The notes under the pieces are model-generated. The model was given only the letters and a program-made list of their open reading frames with translations, searched no databases and had not been told where the DNA came from. A DNA stretch of 64,000 nucleotides from Schistosoma mansoni (Eukaryota; Platyhelminthes; Trematoda; Strigeidida; Schistosomatidae). Position numbers and translations under genes: made by a program. The DNA is taken from assembly GCF_000237925.1 (NCBI RefSeq), contig NC_031497.1:17082481-17146480 (forward strand), written 5' to 3'. Below are positions 10,403 to 22,203 of the stretch, piece after piece (the first letter of the stretch is position 1; each line of letters opens with the position of its first letter).

Positions 10403-10686
10403 GTGATTATATATAGAAAGTTTATAAAGATTTTTTACATTCGTATATTACATCATCGAGATAGAACAATGGGATTACAAATCAGAAATTACGTAATATG
10501 TAGAATAATATGAAATAGGTCAGATATAGTAAATAGGGGTGGATGCTAAATAAATTTCTCTAAAAGGTTAGCAAGTGTGGTAATGATAATAATAATGACT
10601 GGTAAGATGTGTAGATAAAATAAGTTTAGGATATAAAAATGAACATTAATCAAATTAATGTCACCATATTACAAAATTGATTATTA

Positions 10687-10965
10687 ACAAGTTGACCCTG
10701 AAGTTGGCCAGGGTAAAAGGAGCGACTGGACATATTTCTTTTGGATGCAAAGCTCTGGTTTTTTGATCCGAATAGCAATTGCCTCAGTCGTCTGCAGGAT
10801 TCTCAGTCTGACAGAATTAGGTAGACTGCTCTTAACACGATATATCATTGTGAAAGATTGGTCGATGTTGGCCCTATGTCCCGTCTAAACTAAATGGGCT
10901 AAAATGGAGCTGTTAACCGTTTTGACTACACCTCCCAGTGTGGTTAACCAAAAATTATTGAAAAG
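10687..10965 (-). mobile_element. Penelope-like element, GIY-YIG C-terminal relic
   Basis: The minus strand reads SILAHLV, TGHRANIDQSFTMIYRV, LRILQTTEAIAIRIKKPELC and QKKYVQSLLLPWP. This is the pattern of the C-terminal GIY-YIG endonuclease region of Penelope-like elements (EAxAIRxxKPxLCxQK, then LxLPWP). One stop interrupts it. No reverse transcriptase adjoins. Confidence 0.6.
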
Positions 10966-11202
10966 AATATTCTTCGTTCATATAATTGTGTTTTAATATG
11001 ATGGGAATGGTTAATTAGTAAAACTAATTTTTGTTTTTTCATCATTATTCCGTTAATTGATGCTTAACTAATTACTTATATATAGAAATAAGTAATAGTT
11101 TACTTATTGTTTCCCATTAAAAACAAAAAAGAACAAAAAGGACTAATATACCGATTGTACAATTATGATGAAAACTTATGGTTTATTTAAAATACAATGG
11201 TC

Positions 11203-11385
11203 TATCGTGGCCTATCGGTTAAGGGCTCTGGCTCGAGAGTGGTAGGCCCTGGGTTCGAATCTCGCGAGTGCGGGATCAAGGATGCGCATTGCTGAGGAGT
11301 CCTATAATACGACGAAACGGTCGTCCAGTGCTTCCAGGTTTTCCATGATGGTCTAGCTTCAATTGACTGATGATTTCAACTTTGT
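11203..11385 (+). repeat. SINE-like repeat with intact Pol III boxes
   Basis: TCGGTTAAGGGCTCTGG (A-box side) and GGGTTCGAATCTCGCG (B box) are followed by GCATTG-CTGAGGA, GTCC/CGAC-like stem II, GAAA, ACGGTCGTC and the family tail to GATTTCAAC. The tRNA-like half is well kept. Stem III is no longer a perfect palindrome. Confidence 0.8.
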
Positions 11386-11589
11386 AAAATATAATAAAAA
11401 TAATAATAATAATCATGTCAATCTATATAATAAAGAGACTTTTCCTTTGAAATACGATTGAAGAGTTTAGATAATATTGAAAGAAGTATTCATATATATT
11501 GTGTGTTTATTTGAGCTGATAAAATATATGAATTATATTGATATATTGATGCAAAGACACATTTTAAGGCATTATATTTACACGAATAA

Positions 11590-11850
11590 ATTCACGAGTC
11601 AATCTAAGCTAGATCAACATTGAAAACCTAGAATCATTGGATGTCCATTTTCTCCTGGTATGAGACTCTCTTAGAGTGTACATCCACGATCTTGCACAAA
11701 GGACTTAAATTAAGGATCTTAGGTTTGGCTCGAACGTTTAACCTCTAGCATCCAACAGTGTTCACGTTTAACTTCAATCGATTCATGATCATGTGCAACC
11801 CTTCATCCATGTCTGAGGTGGATAACTGTCTCACATCCGATACACATTAA
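11590..11850 (-). repeat. Decayed SINE-like repeat, long unit
   Basis: Degenerate matches run in order: tail (GAGTCAATCTAAGCTAGATC), module (GGTATGAGACTCTC), head, and leader (CACGTTTAACTTCAATCG; CTCACATCCGATAC). Confidence 0.55.
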
Positions 11851-12199
11851 TTATAAGTTGCACAAATAAGATTATTTAAACACTGAAAAATATCAGTAAA
11901 AAAATGGTTTTTAAATAGGAAAAACAGAGTAGCGTTGTACAAGCTTCTTTTTGATACAACCCGTTTTGGGAAGAAAAAACTACTTCACTTTGACATAACT
12001 GCCATTTATTCAACTTGTTAAACCAGATAGATTATAAACTGTCTAAACTACTATGTTGTTAAATGTCCGGTAAATGGACAAGATGCATTAGATGATGTGG
12101 AATACATTTTTATGGAATCATCTTATGAACGTTAAACAGAGAAGAACCCTACTCACACAGTACTTTACGATTAACATTACGTTATCTAGATTTACAATT

Positions 12200-12400
12200 T
12201 ACAGTCTCGCGCGCGAGACTGATAGGTCCTTGGTCCAAATCTCGCGAGGCGGGATCGTGGATGCGCAATGTTGAGGAGTCTCAAAATAGGACGAAACGGC
12301 CGTCCAGTGCTTCCAGGTTTTCCATGGTGGTCTAGCTTCAATTGACTCATGATTTCAACTATTGGAATTACTATAATATCCGCAAAACCCCTTCTGATAA
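12200..12400 (+). repeat. SINE-like repeat, complete 3' end
   Basis: B-box-like GGTCCAAATCTCGCGAGG is followed by GCAATG-TTGAGGA (core C to T), GGACGAAACGGCCGTC-CAGTGC, tail, and the terminal CAAAACCCCTTCTGATAA. It gives the clearest plus-strand 3' terminus of the family. Confidence 0.8.
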
Positions 12401-13269
12401 CAATTAATTGTTCATTTTTTTCAATTTCAATTAGGCAATAGTGATAATTTGTTTCACATGGAATCAATCTTGACAATTAGTTCAATCAATTATAATTGTT
12501 AAAACTATTAATAGTTAAGTATAATCAGAGATATATGTTTTGTTATCATGACCATTAGAGTATACAGTAAAAATTTAAGATGTTGAACACGATCTTGTAA
12601 AGAAATTATAATACCATGTAGTGCTAAAACATCTATTGTAGTTAACATTTCAGTCATTTGTATACCATTGAATCAATCTATTCACCTACTTTAAGTATAC
12701 TATCGCTTAAATGAATGCTCAAAGTTTAAACATGTATTGTAATTAATGTGTAATCACGATTCAAGAATCGTGGTTAAATAATTTACTAGAAGATTGTTTA
12801 ATATCACTACAATGTTTCAATATTTATCACTGGAATCGATCAAAAAGTAAGAAAAAATGTAGCGGTGGTGTAGTTACATTTGTAAACTGGGTGTTTATAT
12901 ACTATTGCATCTTTTAAGTGTACATATGACTTTATCGACTCTTTATCTTTAAGATATAGTCCAAAACACTTGAATAAATACAACTATGTATATGTTACTG
13001 ACATCTAAATGACCCCAGACTGCACATCATCCGCAACGTTCGTTTTCGCTGATAAATTCACTGGATTAGCTGTTACCGCCCTCAATGGTTCACTTTCAAT
13101 TATATGTGGTGATTTTATTTCATGTGGCTGTTGCTTTCTTTCGTCACTAGGTCTCTGAAATTTAGTAGATTTTCCCACTAGTTTGAATGCCCATTTAGAA
13201 CTAGTTTTCATTAATGATATGTGACTCATAAACCAGCCTCGGTGTCTAGTTCTAATCATTGAATTATTC

Positions 13270-14690
13270 GTGTCCTACCTAAAGTATATAGTGAGCTTGC
13301 AAAAAGTAAGCTCTTACATCAGACGAAAAAAAATACAGGAATTACTCAGAAGAAAATATCCAAAATCTAAAAAAACATGTTTCACACGACAAACTGGGAA
13401 TTATTCACAAGTGGCTCATTGGAAAACACCATTGATATCATCACTTGTTATCTCAAATTCCGTTTTTATATTTGTTGTCTCATTGGAAATGTCCGAAAAT
13501 GTTTCCAGTCACTTAATTCATCCCAGTGTTTAGGAACTGATGAAATCCCAACCCCCTTTTTAGGAATTGTGCCAACGTTTTGTTTTGTCCATCCACTAGC
13601 ATCTTCAATAAACCCTTCTCAATTAATCTCATACCGAAAATGTGGAGAAACATAAAGACAATCCCAACACCTCAGAAACCATCTGACGATAAGAATGTAA
13701 AGTTCAGATCCGTAGCAATAACTTCATCTTTTCTCAAAACAATGCTGTTTATCTGCATCACAATATAGTGTTCAGCTTGGAAAAGTATAAGGAGCACGTT
13801 CCATGTGCATCTATAGACTAAACTTCTGTCTTTGATTCTATTTCAAGACAACTACAACTTAACAAGTTTATCAGTGTTAACACTGACAGCTGGATAACCA
13901 ACTGACTATGTCCTTACTTCTCTAGAACAGAACAGTACAGTGTGTTTGAAGGAAAGTGTTCGATGCCTCTACTGTCTCATGAAGATGTATCACAAAGAGT
14001 TGTTCTTTCCCCTCCACTTTTCTCTCTTTCTCTACACGATCTACCATTTTCCACGGAAAACATTTTCGTCAAATATTTAGACGATCTCACCGTATACATT
14101 CCGATTTCTACTTCTTTACACTCCCTTGAAATAAACGAGTTATTGTCTCTTATTGAACAATGTTCTGTTTTTATGTTCTCAAATCCAACCTGTCTAAATG
14201 TCATGCTGTCAACTTTAGCCTGAGACATGAACAGAAACTAAACACCTTGCTGGAATCTCATGAAGCTTTGACCATTGGGTATATTTACTAAAAACAATAA
14301 CAAAGGTCATGTATTTGGTGAAGGTTTTCCTCTGATCTCTCTTGATCTTCTTATGGTTTACTGTTAGAGAAGAAATTTTTTCGTCTGACGCACTATATAA
14401 AGAGGTCGCATGGTTTTGTCGTTACTAGACATTAACTTTTACGAATTGTTGATTCTTGCAAATAACCTATCATTCGTTACTGTACTCTATTGTTCTTTCC
14501 ACACTTTTGAGAAAAGTCTTCGCAGTACTGAGGGGAGTTCTGAAGACAGTTAGGAGGGTATGTGGTGAATCCTTTCAGGTCATTATTAATATGGTTATGG
14601 ACAGACATTTGAAATCTTGCAAACTTCTATCAAGTGTTATCTTATCATCCACTTCATTCATATCTTTCTCCTAGTATATCTTCTGATAGG
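13270..14690 (+). mobile_element. Decayed LINE reverse transcriptase
   Basis: Successive frames carry non-LTR reverse-transcriptase pieces in order: GTDEIPTPFLGIV, SSINPSQLI...KCGET, RKVFDAST, VVLSPPLFSLSLHDLPFST, FVKYLDDLTVYIPISTS and a C-terminal LLRKVFAVLRGVLKTVRRVCGESF. YLDDLTV stands at the position of the polymerase YADD motif. Several stops and frame changes show it is dead. Family resembles the CR1/Jockey group, but I cannot place it further. It is followed directly by an RTE 3' fragment. Confidence 0.7.
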
Positions 14691-14754
14691 ACGAGATGCC
14701 GATACATTAGAATCCAAGCGCACAAGAAAAGATGTAATAAGTAGCTCCACAATA

Positions 14755-14868
14755 TCCTATCTACTGAAAAGAATGAAAGGATTGTCCAGGACAGAGTTCG
14801 ATGGAGGATGTTGGTGAGAGGCCTATGCTCTTCCACAAGGGGTAACAGACGTAAGCAAGTAGGTAAAT
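14755..14868 (+). mobile_element. RTE LINE 3'-end fragment
   Basis: GATTGTCCAGGACAGAGTTC, GGCCTATGCTCTTCC and GGGGTAACAGACGTAAGCAA match the end of the RTE element. Confidence 0.75.
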
Positions 14869-15227
14869 ACAATATGTTATCTGGCAAATAGACTATGTGA
14901 CGAACAGATAGTAGTGGCCGACCCAATCAATAGCTTGTATTCTTTAACATGTTCCTGGTGAAAAATTATACAGATCATAATCTTCTTGAAAACAGTTCAT
15001 TTGATTCCAAATAGCTTATTTACTTGATTTATGTATATATGTATTCAGTGATCAGGGTTTTTCTTTCATTGTTTTGTTAAAGAAGTTTCTTGAACTACTT
15101 TGTGTTGAGAATTCTATATTTTAGGACAAATTAAGTAAGTATGTATTTGTAATTGTATAACTGTGACAGAGCTGTTCACTTAATCAATCGTTCTTATTTT
15201 TGTATCTCGATGAACAAAATATTTAAT

Positions 15228-15316
<89 letters not shown>

Positions 15317-15337
15317 CAGCATCATCATCATCGAAAG
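15228..15337. repeat. Long ATC/ATT microsatellite
   Basis: About 14 CAT/ATC units pass into about 17 ATT units and back to ATC. It is open in several frames (poly-Ile one way, poly-Asp/Asn the other), and those ORFs are artefacts. Confidence 0.95.
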
Positions 15338-15519
15338 ACATAAGGGGTTTATAACACCAATCAGAATTGTAATGCAATTGATGGAAGATGTGCAAATGAA
15401 GTATTTAATGTATGGTTTTCATATTATATGAAAACATTCTATAATTTTGCATTAAGCAATAAATTAGTTATCTCCACCAAGTCTTCCTTCACCAAAAGAT
15501 CAAAATATCCAGCATCCTA

Positions 15520-15725
15520 AGGTCTTAATGTATAATTTCAATCAATCCATGATATTGAGCGATCACTTATCATTATCTTTGATGGTGACTGTGTCACACC
15601 CGACGCCAATAAACTCCATTGATCACGGCTTTTCATTAGAAGTTCGAGAGTTCTCTCTCGAATCACGTCACTAATGAACAGATTGATCAAATCATGATTT
15701 CGATGAAATTCAATAATCTCCACAA
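15520..15725 (-). repeat. SINE-like repeat fragments (leader and tail only)
   Basis: TTCAATCAATCCATGATATT and GTGACTGTGTCACACCCGAC match the long-unit leader. AATCATGATTTCGATGAAAT and AATCTCCACAATC match the tail. The head and ribozyme are absent. Confidence 0.5.
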
Positions 15726-15984
15726 TCTTGTAAATTAGCTTTTTTTACTGAACTCTTTATCTTCTAAAAGTTTATAAAGAAGCTACCTTCTTTTTTCAGT
15801 TCACAGTGACGAACTATGTAGTAAGAATTAAAAATTTCCCGGGAGACTGTTAAACTGTTTTTTCGTCTAATCTTAATTTTAAATACAAAACCGTAGTTCT
15901 CATTACAGTTCATTTTTTTATCGAAATGTTTTGATCATTAGATTTTATAGAGTGAATGGAAAATATAATTGATTCTGTGGCGTG

Positions 15985-16275
15985 GGTTACTTATAACCAC
16001 ATAAGTAGTATATAACGATGGTCAAGCATTGAATGTATTTCAGTAGAAGATTGATAAGGAAAGAACCAGAACAGAACACAATTGGTATGAAAATGAATGA
16101 ACAATGAAATCAGTGAAGATGGATGGATATTTACAGAAGGAACGGTCAACATTGAGACAATTGATTGATAGTTTGCAAATTAATTGTTTACTGTATGGTT
16201 GTCAGATTTTAGTCAGATATTCTGTAATTTTGGGCTCGAGTATTTCGTGTTCTGCTCGTTATAATGCCATTCATA
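15985..16275 (+). repeat. Dispersed repeat family R, copy 2 (decayed)
   Basis: CAGTAGAAGATTGATAAGG, AGAACCAGAACAGAAC, GAACAATGAAATCAGTGAAG and a CATTGAGACAATTGATTGAT block align in order with 8590-8880 and 18625-18890. Confidence 0.45.
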
Positions 16276-16455
16276 TCTTTCTTTTGTAATAAGTTTTTAA
16301 TAGTCTTTTTGTGAATATTTGGTAGCAAGTTTGTTCTTTATAATTTTGATTGTTTCCTTGAGGTAATTCAAACTATGGCCCTGAATGAAAAACTTGAAGT
16401 ATGTGATTTCGATTTCTTGAGTCTTTTACAAATTCAATGTCTGATAACTCCTGAT

Positions 16456-16740
16456 TTTTATCAGAAAGGCTGTTTTTGTGGAAATTGTATCAATTTAGTA
16501 GTTTAATTTATGATTCGATTAAAGTTAAGCTTCTAAGGATCCCAGCTCAGTGGTCTAGAGTTTAAGCTTTCTTGTGTGGGATCGAATGTCTTGGGTTCGA
16601 ATCCTGCGAACGGGATCTTGGTTGCTCACTTCTAAAGAGTCCTATACTAAGACAAAACGACCTCCAAGTGTTTCCAGGTTTTTCATGCTGGTCTAGCTTT
16701 ATTCGACTCATGAAATCAACTTCTAAATTCCTGATTCGTT
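16456..16740 (+). repeat. Diverged SINE-like repeat
   Basis: Head CAGCTCAGTGGTCTAGAG, B-box GGGTTCGAATCCTGCG, then a decayed ribozyme region (CTAAAGAGTCC; AAGACAAAACG; CCTCCAAGTG) and tail CTGGTCTAGCTTTATTCGAC. A truncated inverted arm precedes it from 16456 (TTTATCAGAAAGGCTG). Confidence 0.7.
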
Positions 16741-16787
16741 GGTTTTTCAAATCTAAGTAAAAAAAAACAGTCTACAAACTGTTAACT

Positions 16788-16788
<1 letters not shown>

Positions 16789-16830
<42 letters not shown>
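16789..16830. repeat. (TA)n microsatellite
   Basis: About 20 uninterrupted TA units. Confidence 0.95.
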
Positions 16831-16833
<3 letters not shown>

Positions 16834-17009
16834 GATCTTATTGTATGCTCTCATGACTAGTTTACTTCATGTCAATTCATGATAGTTGAACAAATTCTAT
16901 TCAATAGAATATTAAACAAATAGAACTATAGTTCAAATCAAATCACCACATTATTATATTACAAAAATGAACAGCTGATTACTAACCAACTTACATTAAT
17001 TAAACATTC

Positions 17010-17533
17010 GCCCCCTGGTACGGCCGAGAGTGGGGACAGTTAGCTCTCCCTCTCGAAATACTCTCACATGGCCACGCGTATATAGCCTCTACCAGGGAAG
17101 TCCTACTCATTGCCTTCTCACAGTGACATTACTGTTGTTTACGAAATTGAGAGGACGAAAATCGAATGTCCGGCGCTTTAACCGGCTTGATGGATACGGA
17201 AAGTTCACCTAGGGGATTTGGAAAACCCCCATTCCAAACCAATGGTGCACATGGGCTCTAGTATCCTGATGGAACAAATGGCGTATGAACCAATGGTCGG
17301 TCACCGGCTACCATGGGACTGCATCTCCTCACGATGCTCCACTGCCTTGTGGGTTAGACTTCCAGGTCAAAGGCTCCGGGTGTGGTCCCCTAAGAAAACC
17401 GCCTGCTTCGGTTTGGGCACCTGGGCAGTACCACAGCTCTCACACAAATCCATTGAGAATTGTGTGGCGCATATGTATCTGATGCTTCCTTGTACCAATA
17501 TTTATGTGTTTAAATGAATATATAAATATGAAT
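17010..17533 (+). mobile_element. Retroposon family Q, copy 1, with target duplication
   Basis: It runs from GCCCCCTGGTACGGCCGAGA to an A/T-rich tail (TTTAAATGAATATATAAAT). Flanks AATTAAACATTC (16998-17009) and AATTGAACATTC (17534-17545) form a 12-bp target duplication with one mismatch. Copies of about 510-520 bp occur at 27836-28345 and 55220-55737. No reverse transcriptase is present, so it is non-autonomous. A 99-codon frame (17218-17517, no ATG) is also open in copy 2 but closed by a stop in copy 3. Confidence 0.8.
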
Positions 17534-17849
17534 AATTGAACATTCTTTTTTTATTATTATTTTAATTTCCACTTATTATTTCTAGATAACAATAAAAAGA
17601 GTAGATTATGAGATGATGAAGAAGATTTGTAGCTTAAATGGATAATCTTAAGTTTTATTCTCTGAGTTAGATAGTTTGATTATAGAGCTTTCATCATTAT
17701 TCTAAACGACATCATCAGCATAAACTTCAAGTAGAAGTGAATTATTAGAATAGATTATAGAAATGTATAGATTCATGTGTTGCATTTAATCTCTTCACTA
17801 ATAATTTAATTTCAAATGTCCATTATTATTATTATTCTAATATGAATCC

Positions 17850-18190
17850 CAAAACTCCGCCTGTAGCTCTCCCGGGGGCTACTGCTGGTCCCAAGCCCGG
17901 GTAAAGGAGGAAGGTTGGGCATGGGGTTAGCGACCCCGCTGGAAGTGGATAGGGCACACATTAAGGAAATCACCCAACTGCGTCACAAGACAAGCCCTCA
18001 CATGGAATCCTGAAGGCCAAAGAAGAAGAGGAAGACCAAAGAACATATTACGCCGAGAAATGGAAACAGACATGAGAAGAATGAACAGAAAATGGATAGA
18101 ACTAGAAAGGAAGGCCCAGGACAGAGTGGGTTGGAGAATGCTTGTCGGCGGCCTATGCTCCATTGGGAGTAACAGGTGTAAGTAAGTAAG
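17850..18190 (+). mobile_element. Internally deleted RTE element, both ends, with target duplication
   Basis: The first about 88 bp match the RTE 5' UTR (ACTCCGCCTGTAGCTC, AAGCCCGGGTAAAGGAGG, GGGGTTAGCGACCCC). From about 17938 the sequence is the last about 250 bp of the ORF and 3' end (GCTGGAAGTGGATAGGGC, ...GGTAGTAACAGG-like end, TAAG tail). TAATATGAATCC flanks it exactly (17838-17849 and 18191-18202). So a 341-bp unit keeps both RTE termini and lost about 2.8 kb of coding sequence. The perfect 12-bp duplication shows the two ends belong to a single insertion. Confidence 0.85.
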
Positions 18191-18624
18191 TAATATGAAT
18201 CCGAGAGGGAATCAGTTACAAAAACCAATTATAGTTATATTGTCTTTTTTCATGGTAATGTCAGTCTACTACTTTTTATTGAATACAAATACTACTAGTT
18301 CTAAAAATGGTATGAGAAATATTACAAGAATCATTATGTTATGCTGAAGTCAGTTAACTTTTTCATTAAGAAATAACATCATTTTCTTGAATTATACGAA
18401 CGCATTTATAACTGATTTGTTTTATATTTTGTATGTTGATAATAGAATAAAAGTATTAGGTCATTAAATATTGCATTTATTCAAATTCTAATTTCATGGA
18501 TTTAGTTTCCAAGTATTTTACCGAAATTCATAATGATCTTCCTAAGTCCTTAAAGACTTTTATATAATATTAGTATGTAAAGACATGATTCATTTCTTTT
18601 ATTCGTCCCGTGGTGTATGCTATT

Positions 18625-18890
18625 TATGTCGAAAAAACATAAATAGTATGTAACACCAATGGAAAGTGGATGACCTGGCAGCAGAAGGTTGGGAAGATCA
18701 AATAGAAGAGAATGAGAACAGAGAGTTGTTGGTATGGAAATGAGGGAACAATGAAGTCTTAGAAAATTAATGAACAATTCGCAAATGAAGGATTGAACGT
18801 ATTGTTACCACATTTTAACAAATAAATCTGTAATACGTCTGGTCATCTCTACCTGTATTCGTTCACTACACTCTTCTAACAACTGTTTCC
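18625..18890 (+). repeat. Dispersed repeat family R, copy 3
   Basis: GGCAGCAGAAGGTTGGGAAG, AGAATGAGAACAGAG, GGGAACAATGAAGTCTTAG and CGTTCACTACACTC align in order with 8590-8880. Confidence 0.55.
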
Positions 18891-19227
18891 TTACTAGTTA
18901 ATAGAAACTTTTCATAGGGATAAACTATGGAGACAAATCATGTCTTTTAAATCATTAATGTATATTTAGCATAAACTTTAGTTTATAATCGACATTTAAT
19001 TAGAATCTCTCTAATCTAATCAGTATATTTCTGTAGCTTCATTGTACTGTCTTAATTGTACTTTGTACGCATAGCCTAATGATACTACATTCATTGAGTT
19101 CAAAGGACTCTTCATCGACTATATACGTTTGGTACAATGAAATTTGTATCATTATTTCCATTTAGATTAAAGAAGGAAGTTATATTTTTGGTTATTTCCA
19201 TATAATTATATCATTTTATTGTATTAG

Positions 19228-19744
19228 TGTTATGCCCCGATAAGAATAGTGAATGGTAACTTTGGGATCCATTTATGGACGAATACTATGCATATATTTT
19301 TTATCGTATAATTGTTAGATAACTAAATTATTTATATTCATATCCCCCTTATTATGAGTTTTATTTTGACCTATGAACTATTATTATACGATTTACCATT
19401 CTTGAGTTATGTTCAGTCTATCGATTACTGTCTCCCACATTCACAGCCACATTTAACTAAATCTTTTACAAATGTTATTTTCTATTTTATGGTAAGATTT
19501 GGTCTATCTGTTTGGTTTATAAACCCAATATGTTTGAAATATAACGATTCATACCGCAGAGGCTGAGATTGGTGTTCTGGACTTAACTGGCTGGGCTAGG
19601 CAGAAAGCAGGACCGACAAGTACTCTAGACTGCTCGTACGGGTTTTGTGTGTCATTGGTCCAATCGATAATTCACTGTTCTCTAATTGACGGTATTATCA
19701 CATTATAGATTAACAAGACATTCAGGCGGCCACAATTTATAACA
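19228..19744 (+). repeat. Solo LTR, 517 bp, with 5-bp target duplication (fossil)
   Basis: TGTTATGCCCCG opens the block and TTTATAACA closes it, giving a TGTTAT...ATAACA inverted terminus. ATTAG flanks both sides (19223-19227 and 19745-19749), the 5-bp duplication usual for LTR retrotransposons. The same sequence, diverged, is at 1483-1996. No internal region remains, so it is the product of LTR-LTR recombination. Family name not known to me. Confidence 0.8.
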
Positions 19745-20019
19745 ATTAGACTATTCAAAATTCTTATGTATACGTATATTCGAAACAGAATTATAATGGG
19801 CGTTATTATCTTTTGTCATTTAATTCGATTCCCAATTATTTACAATTTTAAATTAAGTATTTATTATTAATGATATTGTTAATGGTTAAACCGATTATGT
19901 CATTTTTTTAAAATTTTATTTTCTCAATAACAAACTATAATATAATTAACAAAGACCTTTTTCCATAAATATAGGTCACAGCTAATGGACTATATATTGA
20001 AATGAATGAAATTCTTACA

Positions 20020-20290
20020 TTCACAGTTGCTTGATCACTGGGTGGTGATCAATGTCATGTGTGTCAAGTCCTTCTTAGTGCACATTGAATGCTATCGGTC
20101 AAGTTGCAATATGGTCGCTTGTCTAAGTGACTCGACACGGGACCGAATCTGTCAGGGAGCACCAGTTCCCTCAAGATTGCAGGTACACCTTGCTGACGAG
20201 TGCTAAGTAGCACGAAACCCGGGTTCAGGGTTTCCTGTTGACCACCTCTAACCATCATCTTAAATTCTTATACTGTTTATAATGTTCATG
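20020..20290 (+). repeat. Sm-alpha-related element, variant ribozyme
   Basis: From TGCTTGATCACTGGGTGG through a tRNA-like GGACCGAATCTG and GGGAGCACCAGTTCCCTC to the hammerhead at 20180-20235, then GACCACCTCTAACCATCATC and TATAATGTTCATGAATTAA. The last blocks correspond to GCCACTGTCCATCTTTGC and TATAATGCTTGTGAATTAA in the canonical copy at 5281-5545. Confidence 0.7.
20180..20235 (+). ncRNA. Hammerhead ribozyme, variant with compensating changes
   Basis: Core CTGACGA (20193-20199), stem II GTGCT-AAGT-AGCAC (20200-20213), core GAAA (20214-20217), stem III ACCCGGGT (20217-20224), cleavage after GTT (20225), and stem I ACCTTG/CAGGGT with one G-U pair. Every core base is present. Compared with the copy near 5306-5365, stems II and III differ in sequence but remain paired. 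Confidence 0.8.
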
Positions 20291-20696
20291 AATTAAACTT
20301 ACTCAGCCTTTTCTTATCATATATTTGTTAACCTTATCTACGCAGATCTTGTTCTTTAACTTTAATTGATTGGTTATCCGGATTAATTTTCTTTTTTTTG
20401 ATGGTTTTTATTACAGATGTAATTGAACCGATAAATCATAGACATTCAGCTTGGAATAGACGACTGTTTTATCTTTTTTTGTGATACAAACAACGCACAC
20501 TCACAATAACTTTACGCGTTAGATCTGAATCTTCAGATAGATCAACAAGCCTCCTACATATGGTCCATTATCTAATGGTAATTTGTGATATAGCGTGGAT
20601 AGTCATGCAGTATAATCGAGGATCTTCCCATGAGAAATTTTGTAAACTGATGACGAAGTTTGAGACTATCAAGCAACAACTAACAGTTTTTTCACT

Positions 20697-20990
20697 TCAC
20701 GTACTTCTGACGCAGATGTAATGTCAAGGATTGGGAAAGAAAGGGCAGCATTCATACAAATAACGAACGTATGGAACTCGAAACAACCGTTTGTCAACAT
20801 CAAAGTCAGAATCATCCATACGAACGTCAAGACAGTTCTACTGTACGGAGCTGAAACTTGAAGAACTACTACAATCATCATCATGAGGGCACAAGTATTT
20901 ATGAAGAGCTGTCTACCTATATAGAAAGATAAATCAGATTTGTTATCACGACTATTGATTGTAGGTTGCTCTGAATGCAGTCCTTCCAAA
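20697..20990 (+). mobile_element. RTE LINE, C-terminal coding fragment
   Basis: It aligns with the post-polymerase part of the [33 protein letters not shown] and IMRAQVFMKSCLP, followed by a short match to the DTISN region. Both ends are truncated and frames are broken. Confidence 0.7.
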
Positions 20991-22139
20991 TCATCTTTGG
21001 GATTCCTTAAGTTTCCTCTATCCGGAATTTTATAGTTCTTCCAATAAATTTTGCGTCCATAGTTGTTTGAGTGTATTGATATAATTGGTCATGTCATCTC
21101 ACTGTTAATCTATGTTCATGCGCACTCCTAGAAAGTTCTCAAATTTTTCCATCATAAGGCCTACATTAACTTTTGCAATTCATGTCGTACACGATATTAC
21201 ATTTATCTTATTTAGCTGCTTGTAAATTTCTCCCTTGAGTTGGAAGGACTTTGTAAACAGTTTGTCAATGAACCCTATCAAACTTGACCAGCGATCTTTT
21301 GAGTGTTGTAAGACCAATTCATCTTTTTTTAGTTGTAGTATTTTATCTTTGTTGAGCTTAGCATTAATTCATGCGCTTATTCATAACAAGGGTTTATGCA
21401 CTGTTGAATATAACACATAAAGATAATTGATGGCTGAACTACGGTTATTCTTGTGTATGTACTATTAATTCAGACAGATTATCCAGTCAGGTGTAATTGA
21501 ATCAGTTTGGCCTTGCATATCGAACTGTTTATCTAGACTCATTATTTTGCCACAACATTAAATGCGGACCAATGATCAACAAATCCATTTGTTATATGCA
21601 AATTCTCAATCAAATTTGTCAAATTCTTTGACATATTCCTCATTTGTTAATGTGGGGGGTTTGTTACTCTTACATATCCGAAAATTACTGATTGTTAAAT
21701 AAACTGAGAACTAGTAACACCAGAAAAAGACTACAATGATTTGACTTTTATTCTGAATCTATGTTTGCCCAAATTTTGATAACGGGAAACTGGTAACTAA
21801 AATCCTGTATTCTCATTTCTCCAAAAACATCATTGTATGTTAAGTTACTAAGTGTTGATATTACTTAAAGAGCTAATGTACTATAAGGAAAGCTTTAGAA
21901 AGTGACCACATTTTTACTGTAGTGTTAAATTCTTCCTTGACTTTTCGTCTATAGTACTTCTAGTTATACTTGATTATTTCTAGATGTTTTTTAATTGTTG
22001 TATCAAAACACACTTGATCTAACTATGTATACTCATCTTTTGACTGTACTGGTTCACTAGCCTAATTAGAATATTTATTGCATTCTCTTATGATTTCGCA
22101 CTCTTGCAAACACTAAATTATGTCTCTTTCTTCCGCTTC

Positions 22140-22141
<2 letters not shown>
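20991..22141. other. No supportable gene
   Basis: AT-rich sequence with short ORFs only. The RTE fragment may continue faintly to about 21010. I see no exon-like block with splice sites. Confidence 0.4.

Positions 22142-22201
<60 letters not shown>
22142..22201. repeat. (CT)n(AT)n compound microsatellite
   Basis: About 13 CT/TC units run directly into about 18 AT units. Confidence 0.95.

Positions 22202-22203
<2 letters not shown>

Noticed and set aside
15153-15431. 92-codon frame with a long poly-isoleucine run, and its opposite poly-Asp/Asn frame
   Set aside because: Pure translation of the ATC/ATT microsatellite; no coding evidence outside it.
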